Below are positions 50,437 to 60,317 of a DNA stretch of 64,000 nucleotides, piece by piece. Source of the stretch: Anaerovorax odorimutans (GTDB taxonomy: Bacteria; Bacillota; Clostridia; Peptostreptococcales; Anaerovoracaceae); contig NZ_JANFXK010000003.1 of assembly GCF_024459955.1 (NCBI RefSeq), positions 186,001-250,000 of the forward strand. The letters run 5' to 3'. A program made the position numbers and the translations under genes. Under the pieces are notes generated by a model. It searched no databases, had not been told where the DNA came from, and was given only the letters and a program-made list of their open reading frames with translations. Numbering within the stretch: position 1 is the stretch's first letter; each line of letters opens with the position of its first letter.

Positions 50437-51363
50437 TTGATAAATGGAATCATAAGCGTCCTGGTTGTATTTCTGTTGCTGGGAGTGGGCTTTTATTTTA
50501 CAAAGACAAAAAAATGGCCGGACAATACCAATCAGGTATTCTCGACCGCTGTCGTTCAGATCGCGGCTCCGGCGCTGGCCGTGGTGAGCATTGAGAATCG
50601 GTTTACTCCGCAGATGCTGCGCGCCTCGGTCATCAATCTGCTTGTAATCACCGCCTGCCTGCTGTGTCTGCATCTTCTGGGGAAAGGACTTTCCCGCCTG
50701 ATGAAGCTGCCGAAGAAGAAAAAAGCAGTCTTTGATACGACCTTCACCTTCAACAATTCCATGTTTATCGGCCTGCCCATCATCAGCATTATTTTCGGAC
50801 ACGACGGGCTTCCTTATCTTTTTACCTTTTATCTGGTCACCATCATTTTGTTCTGGAGTCTGGGAGCCTGGACCCTTTCAAAAGCATCGGATAAAAACAG
50901 CTTTAAAGCTTTTTCCGTAAGACGGATCTTCAGTCCCGGCCTCATTGGAGTTATGATCGGCTGCCTGCTGGCAGGGCTGGAATGGAAACTGCCTGTTATT
51001 TTTGAAACAGCGCTTTCTTATCTGGGCGATATGTGCGTACCGCTGTCTCTCCTTGTAATCGGCTCCAATCTGGCAGTCTCTGTGTCCAAAGGAATGACAA
51101 GGGTCACGATTGACCAGCTGCTGATTCTGGCGGGAAAATTTCTCATCAGCCCCTTGCTGATCTGGGGCGCTCTGTCGCTGGCCGGCGTGAGCGGTCTTCC
51201 CCTTCGCGTCTTTATTCTCTGCGCATCCCTTCCCTGCCATGCCCAGACAGCGATTCTGGCCCAGTTTTACGACGTGGAAGGAGAATACGCGTCCAATCTT
51301 GTCAGCCTGTCCACCCTGGTCAGCCTGATTACCATACCCGTTTATGCAAGCATTTTACTTTAG
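50437..51363 (+). CDS. AEC-family transporter (auxin efflux carrier type)
   Basis: A 308-residue membrane protein with about ten hydrophobic segments, typical of AEC-family carriers for organic acids or malate. TTG at 50437 is the start with GTGAGG upstream. Recognisable are FTFNNSMFIGLPIISIIFG (about 107-125) and ALPCHAQTAILAQFYDVE-type sequence near the C-terminus (SLPCHAQTAILAQFYDVEGE), both AEC motifs. The substrate is unknown. The SGNH gene follows 9 bp later and the dehydrogenase gene after it, so a three-gene operon is likely. Confidence 0.87.
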   Translation: MINGIISVLVVFLLLGVGFYFTKTKKWPDNTNQVFSTAVVQIAAPALAVVSIENRFTPQMLRASVINLLVITACLLCLHLLGKGLSRLMKLPKKKKAVFDTTFTFNNSMFIGLPIISIIFGHDGLPYLFTFYLVTIILFWSLGAWTLSKASDKNSFKAFSVRRIFSPGLIGVMIGCLLAGLEWKLPVIFETALSYLGDMCVPLSLLVIGSNLAVSVSKGMTRVTIDQLLILAGKFLISPLLIWGALSLAGVSGLPLRVFILCASLPCHAQTAILAQFYDVEGEYASNLVSLSTLVSLITIPVYASILL

Positions 51364-51372
51364 GAGGTTTTT

Positions 51373-51948
51373 ATGCGTACCGTTTGTTTAGGCGACAGTT
51401 TTACTCAGGGTTTCGGCGTTGCCCGGGACGAAAACTGGGTATATCTTTTGAACACACCATGCAGCACCTTTATCAATAAAGGCGTGAATGGAGATACCAC
51501 CGGCGGAATGCTGGCCCGCTTCTGCAGTGACGCAGTCAATGAGAAGCCCAACTATCTGTTTATCACCGGCGGGTTCAACGATCTCTTCGCCGGCGTTTCC
51601 GAAACAGTGGTCCAGGCCAATTATTTTGCTATGGTGCATCAGGCGTTCCACAATAATATGATTCCCGTGGTCTGCACCTCTCCGCCCTTTGACCCTGCCG
51701 CCGCCAGAGCCGGCTGGCCGGAGCTGACCAGTTTTGATCTGGTGAAAATGCGCTACGAAACCCTGCGCGAGTGGCTTCTTTCTCTCTGCCGCGGATTTGA
51801 TCTTCTGCATGTGGATTTTTATGGAGAATTTCAAAAAGTCCTCTCCCGGAATCCCGGCAAGAACTTTTATCTGGATGGGATTCATCTTACTGCCGAGGGC
51901 CATGAAATCATAGCCGATATCGTTTTGGAAGCGCTTCGCGGTTTCTAG
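51373..51948 (+). CDS. SGNH/GDSL-family hydrolase
   Basis: A 191-residue esterase or lipase of the SGNH fold. The catalytic Ser is in LGDSFTQGFG (block I, about residues 5-14), Gly in block II (NGDTTGGM), Asn in ITGGFNDLFAG (block III, about 57-67) and the D-x-x-H pair in LDGIHLTAEGHEI (about 165-177). Cytoplasmic, with no signal peptide. It lies between the AEC carrier and the hydroxyacyl-CoA dehydrogenase genes, with AGGAGG before the start. Confidence 0.9.
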   Translation: MRTVCLGDSFTQGFGVARDENWVYLLNTPCSTFINKGVNGDTTGGMLARFCSDAVNEKPNYLFITGGFNDLFAGVSETVVQANYFAMVHQAFHNNMIPVVCTSPPFDPAAARAGWPELTSFDLVKMRYETLREWLLSLCRGFDLLHVDFYGEFQKVLSRNPGKNFYLDGIHLTAEGHEIIADIVLEALRGF

Positions 51949-51975
51949 GCAAAGATCAATCAATGAGGTATAAAC

Positions 51976-52920
51976 ATGAAAAATAAAAACAAAATCAAGA
52001 AAGTGGCTGTAATCGGCTGCGGTTTTATCGGATACAGCTGGGGAACCGTTTTCGCAAGAAACGGAATTGACACGTATATGTACAACCGCAAATCTCCCAC
52101 GCTGGACAATGTCAAAGACCGGATCAGGGAGGCCCTGGAATTTCTTGCTTCCGAAGGGATGATTCCGCAAAACGGGGTCCAGGAAGCCCTCAGCAGAGTC
52201 CATACAACCGACAGCCTGCAGGAAGCGGTAAAGGACGCGGACTATATCCAGGAATGTCTATGGGAAGACCTGCCCTTAAAGCAGGACATCTTCAAAAAGC
52301 TTACGGATCTGACGCCTCCCCATGTTCCAATCGGGTCCAGCTGTTCCGGCCTGAAAATTTCCGATATCGCCGCCGATGTTACCAACCATCCTGAGCGGTG
52401 CATTGTGGCGCATCCCACCAATCCTCCCCATTTGATTCCATTTATGGAGATCTCGGGAGATAAGGCTTCCCGGGAAATAAAAGACCAGGTCTTTGATTTT
52501 ATGGAATCCATTGGGCAAAAACCGATCCAGTGTAAAGAAGTTTACGGATATGTGCTCAACCGGATTCAGCTGTCACTGATCCAGGAAGCCCTCTATTTGG
52601 TCAAGGAGGACGTTTGCAGCGTAGAGGCGGTGGAGCGCGCCCTGACGGACGGCTTGGGCCTGCGCTGGGCATTTACCGGTCCTTACGGCGTGGAGGAGCT
52701 CAATTCGGCCAACCTCAAGGACGGCCTTGAAAAGTACAAGGATTACATGATCGAATTTTTTACTAAAGAACAGCATAAAGTGACGGATTATGATGAGGCC
52801 TTTATTGAAAAATGCGTTTCCGGGTTTGCTCCTGTAATGGGATCGAAAACCCATGAGGAATACACGCTGTGGCGCGATCAGATGGTTGCCCGCACACGGA
52901 TGCTGAAAGAAAATAAATGA
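51976..52920 (+). CDS. 3-hydroxyacyl-CoA dehydrogenase family protein
   Basis: A 314-residue NAD-dependent dehydrogenase of the 3-hydroxyacyl-CoA/lambda-crystallin superfamily. The dinucleotide motif is GCGFIGYSWGTVFARNG (14-30) and the catalytic His sits in AHPTNPPHLIP (about 140-150); SSCSGLKISDIA is the substrate-binding region. The HPxNPPHLIP form is closer to L-carnitine or L-gulonate dehydrogenases than to crotonyl pathway enzymes, so its place in butyrate formation is not certain. It is the last gene of the AEC-SGNH unit. Confidence 0.87.
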   Translation: MKNKNKIKKVAVIGCGFIGYSWGTVFARNGIDTYMYNRKSPTLDNVKDRIREALEFLASEGMIPQNGVQEALSRVHTTDSLQEAVKDADYIQECLWEDLPLKQDIFKKLTDLTPPHVPIGSSCSGLKISDIAADVTNHPERCIVAHPTNPPHLIPFMEISGDKASREIKDQVFDFMESIGQKPIQCKEVYGYVLNRIQLSLIQEALYLVKEDVCSVEAVERALTDGLGLRWAFTGPYGVEELNSANLKDGLEKYKDYMIEFFTKEQHKVTDYDEAFIEKCVSGFAPVMGSKTHEEYTLWRDQMVARTRMLKENK

Positions 52921-52928
52921 TCTCGCTG

Positions 52929-52977
52929 AAAAAGGCCGCATCCCCGCACATTATCCGCGGGCAGCGGCCTTTTTTGT
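52929..52977. terminator. Bidirectional terminator
   Basis: AAAAAGGCCGC..CCCGC and CGCGGG..GCGGCCTTTTTT form a long stem with small bulges, between the convergent dehydrogenase and addA genes. Confidence 0.88.
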
Positions 52978-55900
52978 TCAATTGTCATTTGTGTGATAGC
53001 TGATGCAGTCGTTTTCGCTGAAAAGATAGAGACACGCCTCCGCGACTTTCTTCTGACGGATGACTTCCAGGGCTTCCTTGTAAATCCGCACCTGCCCAGC
53101 ATAAGTTTCTTTCAGTTTTCGCAGGGCGTTTTCTCGATCATTCTGATTTACATAACTATTTTTATAGTCAATAAGCACCAGGTGATCCTCTTCCTCAAAG
53201 TAGCAGTCGATCACACCCTGAACCATGACCTCTGTACCATCAACCTCTTTCAGAAGGTTGAACTCTGTCTCTTTGTACAGCTTCTCCGCTCTGGCCGCCC
53301 GCACACCGATATCGCTTTGGAAAAAGGCAGCGATTTTATCACATTCCACCGCCTGCGCCTCCTCGGCCAGCAGCAGTTCCTGATCTTCCATCCGTTTTAC
53401 CTGGGAACGCACGTACTCGACCCCTTCTCCCTGCTGAATCCGATCCAGTGTTTCTTTAAAGTCTATACACTCCATGACCTTATGCATGATCGTCCCCCGC
53501 TGCGCTGCCGTAAATTCCTGAGAACCCTGCATAAAGGCCGGAGACCGCAGCACAATTTCCGTTTCCTCATGTTCATTGCCCATACGGCTCAGCTCCGTAA
53601 CGGAATACTTGGATTTCTTGGAAAGGGCCGCCAGGTTTTCATATTGGAAGGAGAACCTGCGTTCAAGCTCCTGATACAGGGTTTCGTCCTGTAAGGTTTT
53701 ATCTGCGCTTTGAAGAAATAATTCTCTGACCTTTTCCCTGTTCTGCCCTCGCTGCCAGTTTTCCCCGCTGAGCTGAGTCCGGTCGTGGAGATACAGATCC
53801 ATCTGCCCTTCCTCAATCAGCGGAATCAGGTAATCGAGGAAACAGCTTTTAGATGGAGACGCCTTAGGCTGCCCGTCTTCGATGGTTTTACTGGTTCCCA
53901 GAAGAATCAGCTGGTCCATGGCTCTGGTAAAGGCCACGTATAGGATGCGGATCTCTTCTTCCAGATCCTCCTGACGCATCTTCCGTTCAATCGCGGTCTG
54001 CATGATTGTTTTTCGATACCAGTGCTCCCGGTGTTCCACCCGAGTCAGCCCCAGACCCAGATCCTTATGGGCCAGAAACCCCTTTCCTGTCTTGTTGAAA
54101 TTGAACCGCTTTCCCAGGCCGGCAACAATAACCACCGGAAATTCCAGCCCTTTGCTTTTATGAATGGTCATGATCCGCACGATGTCGTCGTTTTCGTTTA
54201 TCAGCTTAACCTGCCCGGTGGGAACTTTACGGTTTTCCAGCGCTTGCACATATGTGAGAAAGCCATAAATGCCCCCGCGGCCGGTTTCCTGAAAAGCTCT
54301 GGCTTTGTCTGCCAATGCCCTCAGGTTGGCCTGCCTCTGCTGCCCGGCCGGCAAAGCGCCGCAGTAAGTATAGTATTCGGTTTCCCACATCAGTTTCCAG
54401 ATAAACTCTTCCAGGGGCAGCACCTGTGCCATCTCCCGGTAAACACCGATTTTCTCCAGCACATCGGCGCATTTCCGGGAAAGGGCCTCCTCCGGTCCTG
54501 TCTTTTCCGCAAAAGCCTTAAAAGCTTCAAAGTAGGAACCTTCTTTTTTAGCCAGGCGGATACGGATCAGTTCGTCGATGGAAAAATGAAAGATCGCGGA
54601 CCGCAGCACGCTCAGAAGGGGCAAGTCCTGGCGCTTGTTATCGATGACTCTCAGAAGATTGAGAAACACCTGAATCTCAACCGTATCAAAATATCCGCCG
54701 CTGTCGTCCACATAGGATGGGATGTCCAGCTCTGTAAAAACTTCCTGAAAAACGTCGGCATAGTTCTTTGTCCCCCGCATCAGGATCACGATATCCCGTT
54801 TTGTGACAGATCTCTGGCAGTTTTTCTTGGCATCAAAGATGGGCTTTCCTAAAAGTTCACGGATGATGCCTGCCGCATTATAGGCTTCCAGCTGGGCGTT
54901 TTTCATCTCGGCCACATCTTCATCCAGATCCATGTCCTCTGTAACCCTGCTGTCCACAACATGCAGCTGAGTCCGGTAATCCAGCTCCCCTGTGTATGCA
55001 ACTCCCTGATACAGAGCCGCATCCTGATCGTAGCCCTTCATAATATTTTCAAAGACGCCGTTTACCGCTGCGATTACCTGTCCTTTGCTTCGGAAATTCT
55101 GATTGAGGTCGATCTTTGTGCTGGCTTCGTTTTCACCGGCCGCGTATTCCCGATATTTCTCCTGAAAGATTTCCGGTTCTGCCAGTCGGAATTTATAGAT
55201 GCTCTGTTTGATATCCCCCACCATGAAAAGGTTGTTTTCTCTTCGGATGAGATTAATCAGGGTATCCTGAAGAACATTACTGTCCTGATATTCGTCAATA
55301 AAAATACAGGCAAACTTTTCTCTGTATTCGGCGGCGGCCTCCTCATGCTCGAGAATCTCAAGGGCATAATGCTCGATATCGCTGAAATCAATCAGGTTCT
55401 TTTCTTTCTTGGCTTCCCGAAAGCGCCTGTCGAATTCCAGAATCAGCTTTTCCAGATAGCAGGCGGCAGGATAGACCTTCTGCAGATCCTCGATATAGGT
55501 ATCCATGGTCTGGGCAAAATATCGTTCTTTCAAGGCACCGATCATTTTTTTACTGTAATCCCGGCTGGCCTTCATTTCTTCCTTAATCAGCTCGTAATCT
55601 TCTTTTTCCGCCTTTCCCGCACGCATAGTATTGGCCTTGAAGGAGACAAGCAGCCTGCCGATTCCATCCAGATCGCCGCTCTCAGCCATTCGTTCAAGAG
55701 GCTCCAGCGCTGCCAGATCCTCTTGATTCTTGTTGTAGATGCCTTCCGTTCCCGCCATTTCCGCCAGCTGGCCCGCTTGACGGAATCCGTCGAGTATCTG
55801 CGTCACACTCGTCTTCAGATCTTCCAGGACAAACTGCGCCAAAGGGCTATCCATAAACTGTTCCTTCGCGAAATCCAGTGTCCTGACCTGCTCCGATAAC

Positions 55901-56463
55901 CAGCTCAGGGGATGGGGAATACTGCGGATGGTCGTGTAAAGGTTCAGCAAATTTTCTTTGAGGGAATGTTCACTGCGGTCAGAAGCGTAAGCTCTGAGAA
56001 ACTCCAGAAATTCCAGGTCTTCTGCCTCAAAGAAATCCGCAAAAAGCTGGTCGATCACATCCCATTTCATGATCTCTACGGTTCCTTCGTCTCCGATCTT
56101 AAAATTGGGTTCAATATCTGTGAGGTAAAAATATCTGCGGATCACTTCCAGGGCAAAGGAATGAAAGGTGCTGATATTGGCGTTGGCTGCCAGATCCAGC
56201 TGTTTTCTCAGAAATGCCGAATTTTTAGGCTCCTCCTCGATGGCCTTTGTGATGGCGGTAATGAGTTTTTCCTTCATCTCGGAAGCCGCGGCGTTGGTAA
56301 AGGTTACGATCAGGAACTGGTCGAGGCCAATACGGTCTTTAAGGATCAATTGTTTGATTCGTTCTACAAGTACCGCTGTTTTTCCGGAACCGGCAGCTGC
56401 CGATACCAATATATTGTGATCGCGCAGGTCTATCGCTTCCTGCTGCTGTTTCGTCCATTTCAT
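52978..56463 (-). CDS. addA: AddA subunit of the ATP-dependent helicase-nuclease
   Basis: A 1161-residue UvrD-type helicase with a C-terminal RecB-like nuclease, the AddA subunit of the recombination and DNA-end-processing AddAB complex. Walker A is SAAAGSGKT (21-29), the DExx box is FIDEYQDSN (about 390), motif VI region IRILYVAFTRAMDQLIL near 845, and the nuclease motif GVIDCYFEEEDHLVLIDYKN (about 1080-1099). Length matches Firmicutes AddA. AddB is normally encoded just upstream, but here the upstream gene is divergent gpmI, and no addB is in the window. Confidence 0.96.
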   Translation of the reverse strand: MKWTKQQQEAIDLRDHNILVSAAAGSGKTAVLVERIKQLILKDRIGLDQFLIVTFTNAAASEMKEKLITAITKAIEEEPKNSAFLRKQLDLAANANISTFHSFALEVIRRYFYLTDIEPNFKIGDEGTVEIMKWDVIDQLFADFFEAEDLEFLEFLRAYASDRSEHSLKENLLNLYTTIRSIPHPLSWLSEQVRTLDFAKEQFMDSPLAQFVLEDLKTSVTQILDGFRQAGQLAEMAGTEGIYNKNQEDLAALEPLERMAESGDLDGIGRLLVSFKANTMRAGKAEKEDYELIKEEMKASRDYSKKMIGALKERYFAQTMDTYIEDLQKVYPAACYLEKLILEFDRRFREAKKEKNLIDFSDIEHYALEILEHEEAAAEYREKFACIFIDEYQDSNVLQDTLINLIRRENNLFMVGDIKQSIYKFRLAEPEIFQEKYREYAAGENEASTKIDLNQNFRSKGQVIAAVNGVFENIMKGYDQDAALYQGVAYTGELDYRTQLHVVDSRVTEDMDLDEDVAEMKNAQLEAYNAAGIIRELLGKPIFDAKKNCQRSVTKRDIVILMRGTKNYADVFQEVFTELDIPSYVDDSGGYFDTVEIQVFLNLLRVIDNKRQDLPLLSVLRSAIFHFSIDELIRIRLAKKEGSYFEAFKAFAEKTGPEEALSRKCADVLEKIGVYREMAQVLPLEEFIWKLMWETEYYTYCGALPAGQQRQANLRALADKARAFQETGRGGIYGFLTYVQALENRKVPTGQVKLINENDDIVRIMTIHKSKGLEFPVVIVAGLGKRFNFNKTGKGFLAHKDLGLGLTRVEHREHWYRKTIMQTAIERKMRQEDLEEEIRILYVAFTRAMDQLILLGTSKTIEDGQPKASPSKSCFLDYLIPLIEEGQMDLYLHDRTQLSGENWQRGQNREKVRELFLQSADKTLQDETLYQELERRFSFQYENLAALSKKSKYSVTELSRMGNEHEETEIVLRSPAFMQGSQEFTAAQRGTIMHKVMECIDFKETLDRIQQGEGVEYVRSQVKRMEDQELLLAEEAQAVECDKIAAFFQSDIGVRAARAEKLYKETEFNLLKEVDGTEVMVQGVIDCYFEEEDHLVLIDYKNSYVNQNDRENALRKLKETYAGQVRIYKEALEVIRQKKVAEACLYLFSENDCISYHTNDN

Positions 56464-56688
56464 TCTGCTGTGTTTTCCTTTCCTTCCGTTTTCCCGGTTT
56501 TGTCATATGCTTTTTCTATTATAACTTGCAAGCTGAGTCCCGGCAAGCTATACGTCCGGAATGTACTGCCGCAGGCTTTTCCCAATCTCCAGTGCAGTCC
56601 TCTAAAAACAAGTAGGAATCCCTTCTATAATTTGATATAATAAACAACGTGTACGATATTATTTTTCTCTGTAAAGGGGGTAACATAT

Positions 56689-58215
56689 ATGAATCAATTT
56701 AAACGGCCGACCATGCTGATGATTTTGGATGGGTTCGGCGAAAACAAAGATAGTTATGGAAACGCCATTGCTCAGGCAAATACGCCCGGGCTGGACAAGC
56801 TGTTTGCTGAGTACCCGAAAACCACACTCAAGGCATGTGGTCTTGCTGTGGGCCTTCCCGAAGGCCAGATGGGTAATTCCGAGGTGGGTCATCTGAATAT
56901 CGGAGCCGGACGGATCGTATATCAGGAGCTGACAAGGATCACCAAGGAAATAGAAGACGGCGTTTTCTCAGAAAACACAGCCTTCAATGCGGCGATGGAG
57001 CATGTGCTCGCCAACAATTCCGCACTCCATCTTTTGGGCCTGGTTTCCGACGGCGGCGTCCACAGTCACATCAATCATCTTTTGGCGCTCATCGACATGG
57101 CCGCGCAGAAAGGAATCAAAGAACTATATGTTCATTGCTTCCTGGACGGCCGCGATGTACCGCCTCGCTGCGCAGCCACCTACATTGAACAGCTGGAAGC
57201 CCACATGAAGAAAGTCGGTCTTGGAAAAATCGCCACCATAGCCGGCAGGTACTACGCCATGGACAGGGATAAACGCTGGGAACGGGTAAGTGCCTCTTAT
57301 GACTCCATGACCCTCGAAGAAGGCTTTCATGCGGCTACAGCAGAAGAAGCGCTTAAAGCAGCTTATGATCGGGATGAAAACGATGAGTTCGTTCAGCCCA
57401 CCTGCGTAGACGGCGGCCAGCCGGTTAAGGATAACGATGCTATGATTATGTTCAATTTCAGGCCCGACCGGGCAAGGGAAATCACCCGTGCTTTTGTTGC
57501 GGATGATTTTGATGGCTTTGAACGCAAAAAGAAACTTGAAAACCTGTACTATGTCTGCATGACACAGTACGACGCGGAAATGCCCAACGTTCACATCGCC
57601 TACCCGCCGCAGTCCCTGAAAGCGACTCTGGGCGAGTATCTGGCGGAGCTGGGACTTACTCAGCTGCGCATCGCGGAAACGGAAAAATACGCGCATGTTA
57701 CATTCTTCTTCAACGGAGGCGTGGAAGCCCCCAATAAAAACGAGGATCGGGTCCTGATTCCTTCTCCAAAGGTAGCGACCTATGATCTTCAGCCGGAAAT
57801 GAGCGCTTATCTGGTAACGGAAAAGGTGTTGGAAGAAATCGCTTCCGATAAATACGATGTCATCATACTCAACTTTGCCAATGCGGACATGGTTGGCCAT
57901 ACCGGCATCATGGACGCTGCCGTTGCCGCTATTGAAACGCTGGACAAGTGCGTGCCTCAGATTGTCAGCGCTGTTCTTGAAAAAGACGGACAGATCCTTT
58001 TGACCGCAGATCACGGAAACGCGGACAATATGCTGGATGAAAACGGGGCTGTAATAACCGCTCATTCTCTGAACGAGGTTCCGCTGCTGCATATCGCTAA
58101 AGAACCTGTAGAACTGAAAGACGGCGGCAAGCTGGCCGATCTCGCGCCTACCCTGCTCGATCTCATGGGCCTTGCCGTTCCGGAAGAGATGACCGGAGAA
58201 AGCCTGGTAAAATAA
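56689..58215 (+). CDS. gpmI: 2,3-bisphosphoglycerate-independent phosphoglycerate mutase
   Basis: A 508-residue cofactor-independent phosphoglycerate mutase of glycolysis. Metal ligand D14 is in [16 protein letters not shown] and the catalytic Ser64 in [31 protein letters not shown], and the C-terminal [10 protein letters not shown] and HSLNEVPLL motifs, are present. AAAGGGGG precedes the ATG. It is divergent from addA and followed by two hairpins and a terminator. Confidence 0.97.
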   Translation: MNQFKRPTMLMILDGFGENKDSYGNAIAQANTPGLDKLFAEYPKTTLKACGLAVGLPEGQMGNSEVGHLNIGAGRIVYQELTRITKEIEDGVFSENTAFNAAMEHVLANNSALHLLGLVSDGGVHSHINHLLALIDMAAQKGIKELYVHCFLDGRDVPPRCAATYIEQLEAHMKKVGLGKIATIAGRYYAMDRDKRWERVSASYDSMTLEEGFHAATAEEALKAAYDRDENDEFVQPTCVDGGQPVKDNDAMIMFNFRPDRAREITRAFVADDFDGFERKKKLENLYYVCMTQYDAEMPNVHIAYPPQSLKATLGEYLAELGLTQLRIAETEKYAHVTFFFNGGVEAPNKNEDRVLIPSPKVATYDLQPEMSAYLVTEKVLEEIASDKYDVIILNFANADMVGHTGIMDAAVAAIETLDKCVPQIVSAVLEKDGQILLTADHGNADNMLDENGAVITAHSLNEVPLLHIAKEPVELKDGGKLADLAPTLLDLMGLAVPEEMTGESLVK

Positions 58216-58262
58216 AGTCGACTTCGCCGATTCTTTTTAGCGGTAGCTTTTGTTGATATTCC

Positions 58263-58287
58263 GGAAATATCGTAAAACGATATTTCC
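58263..58287. repeat. Perfect 10-bp inverted repeat after gpmI
   Basis: GGAAATATCG (58263-58272), loop TAAAA, CGATATTTCC (58278-58287). No T-run follows; it precedes the terminator by 13 bp and may protect the 3' end. Confidence 0.7.
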
Positions 58288-58299
58288 TACATAATAAGA

Positions 58300-58337
58300 A
58301 ATCGTGACTGCCTGTACTGAGCGGTCACGATTTTTTA
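58300..58337 (+). terminator. Terminator of gpmI
   Basis: AATCGTGAC / GTCACGATT stem (9 bp) with a 15-nt loop, followed by TTTT. Confidence 0.82.
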
Positions 58338-58370
58338 ATTTCATAATCTTAGTAAATAAACAGATCCCTT

Positions 58371-58515
58371 TTTTGCCAAAAGTCACGCAATTTTCAACGA
58401 TTTGCCGGCCTCTGAATCGGCCAGATCATACAAATTTTCGCTTCCAGCCCCACAGAATCCCTATAAACTCATAACTTTGCGTAAACGGAGGCCGCTTTAA
58501 AGAAAAAGTTACCAC
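58371..58515. repeat. Dispersed intergenic element, copy B
   Basis: About 145 bp matching 23233-23381 in shared blocks at similar spacing: AAAAGTCACGCAATTTTCAA, TACAAATTTTC, CAGCCCCA, TAACTTTGCGTAAACG, GAAAAAGTTACCAC. A GCCTCC/GGAGGC hairpin follows just outside (58524-58547), as a CCGCCC/GGGCGG hairpin does after copy A. No gene is seen in 58338-58584. Confidence 0.75.
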
Positions 58516-58584
58516 TGTGCATGAGGCCTCCCAGTTCCATGGAGGCTTGGCTGAATATGAGGGTTAGGAAATTGAAGTAGTGGC

Positions 58585-60148
58585 ATTCCAATCTACGGGT
58601 CCCATGCGGGACTCGACTCGTCATGGACGACCCAAACAAAGACAAAGCTGTGTTTCAATCCACGAGCCCCATGCGGGACTCGTAGCCGTAGTTTCTTAGT
58701 TTCAATCCACGAGCCCCATGCGGGACTCGACTCGACCGCGCAAAAGAGTTAAAAGTATCCGTTACGGTTTCAATCCACGAGCCCCATGCGGGACTCGACG
58801 CCGGCCGGCATTCAATTTGTACGTTTTTCAGCCGTTTCAATCCACGAGCCCCATGCGGGACTCGACTGCTATATCCATCAGACAAGGACCTGGCAGTCGA
58901 AGTTTCAATCCACGAGCCCCATGCGGGACTCGACAAGAGCTGATCTTTGATTATATCGCGGACAAAACAGTTTCAATCCACGAGCCCCATGCGGGACTCG
59001 ACTATGAGCCGGGCATCGTGAAAAGGATGGCGACCTTTGTTTCAATCCACGAGCCCCATGCGGGACTCGACTCACACGTCTGCGGAGGTCGGAAATTTGA
59101 AAGATGTTTCAATCCACGAGCCCCATGCGGGACTCGACCTTATTCTTACACAGAACTCCGAAACGGCGATTGTTTCAATCCACGAGCCCCATGCGGGACT
59201 CGACATTGTCTTGCCACACATCGCAAAGTTCTGCTCATCGTTTCAATCCACGAGCCCCATGCGGGACTCGACTCCACGATTCGTTTCGACTTTTGCCGAT
59301 GTCGTTGTTTCAATCCACGAGCCCCATGCGGGACTCGACGCCTCTTCCCCTAAATCCTCTATTTCAAAATCTATGTTTCAATCCACGAGCCCCATGCGGG
59401 ACTCGACTTTAACTTAAAACATGCGTCAAGTACGGAATTGGTTTCAATCCACGAGCCCCATGCGGGACTCGACAGACAAATATTTAAACCTCTCACACAC
59501 TCCAAAACGGTTTCAATCCACGAGCCCCATGCGGGACTCGACCGGAAAAGAGACAACGAGCATTATATCTCAGCTGGGTTTCAATCCACGAGCCCCATGC
59601 GGGACTCGACACCATCCCTTCCGGCAGGAGAAAATAAGATCGGTGTTTCAATCCACGAGCCCCATGCGGGACTCGACACCGGAGCCGGAACCAGAACCGG
59701 AGCCGGAACCGTTTCAATCCACGAGCCCCATGCGGGACTCGACCCGGCTCAACGATTGCCAGAGCCGGATGCGGAGGTTTCAATCCACGAGCCCCATGCG
59801 GGACTCGACAAACCTAGAAAGAAACGTACGAAAAAATCGGAAGGTTTCAATCCACGAGCCCCATGCGGGACTCGACGAAAGGAAAAGAAAATGGCAGAAC
59901 TTAGCGTACAGGTTTCAATCCACGAGCCCCATGCGGGACTCGACGATGTGGAAAGTTTACCGCAAATTCCTGCGGGGTCGTTTCAATCCACGAGCCCCAT
60001 GCGGGACTCGACTCACACGTCTGCGGAAGTCGGGAATTTGAAAGATGTTTCAATCCACGAGCCCCATGCGGGACTCGACAGTACCGGATATTCAACCGGA
60101 GCGCATTTGCATTTTGTTTCAATCCACGAGCCCCATGCGGGACTCGAC
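58585..60148 (-). CRISPR. Type I-C CRISPR array, 24 repeats and 23 spacers
   Basis: The 33-bp repeat reads on the plus strand GTTTCAATCCACGAG, then CCCCATGCGGGACTCGAC, so in crRNA orientation (minus) it ends GTGGATTGAAAC, the type I-C 3' handle. Spacers are 33-36 nt, except one of 14 nt at 58685-58698. The low-coordinate repeats at 58585 (five mismatches) and 58652 (two mismatches) are degenerate, so this is the trailer end; the leader and the newest spacers are at the high-coordinate end next to cas2. Spacers at 59072-59105 and 60013-60046 are near-identical. Reading frames over the array are artefacts of the repeat. Confidence 0.98.
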
Positions 60149-60317
60149 TGCAATACAGTACGAAAACCAGCATTTTTTTCATACTATCTTGCTACCAACA
60201 CAATTTTTTCGCAATTCTCACCTTCTCTAACCTAGTTTCACCTGAAAAACCTCCTCTTTTCCGGTGCGAAAGGCCCGGGAATTTCATGTTTGCTTACCTT
60301 TCGCACCAGGATATCAG
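60149..60317 (-). promoter_or_regulatory. CRISPR leader region
   Basis: 169 bp between cas2 and the first repeat, AT-rich near the array. An 11-bp perfect inverted repeat GGTGCGAAAGG (60263-60273) / CCTTTCGCACC (60297-60307) lies just after cas2. It contains no gene. Array transcription and spacer integration should start from this side. From memory, similar TTCGCACC palindromes occur in other I-C leaders. Confidence 0.7.

Noticed and set aside
58718-60235. Several reading frames of 60 to 265 codons over the CRISPR array on both strands
   Set aside because: They are open only because the 33-bp repeat lacks stops in several frames; translations repeat SIHEPHAGLD or FNPRAPCGTR in each unit. 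No protein gene is supported.
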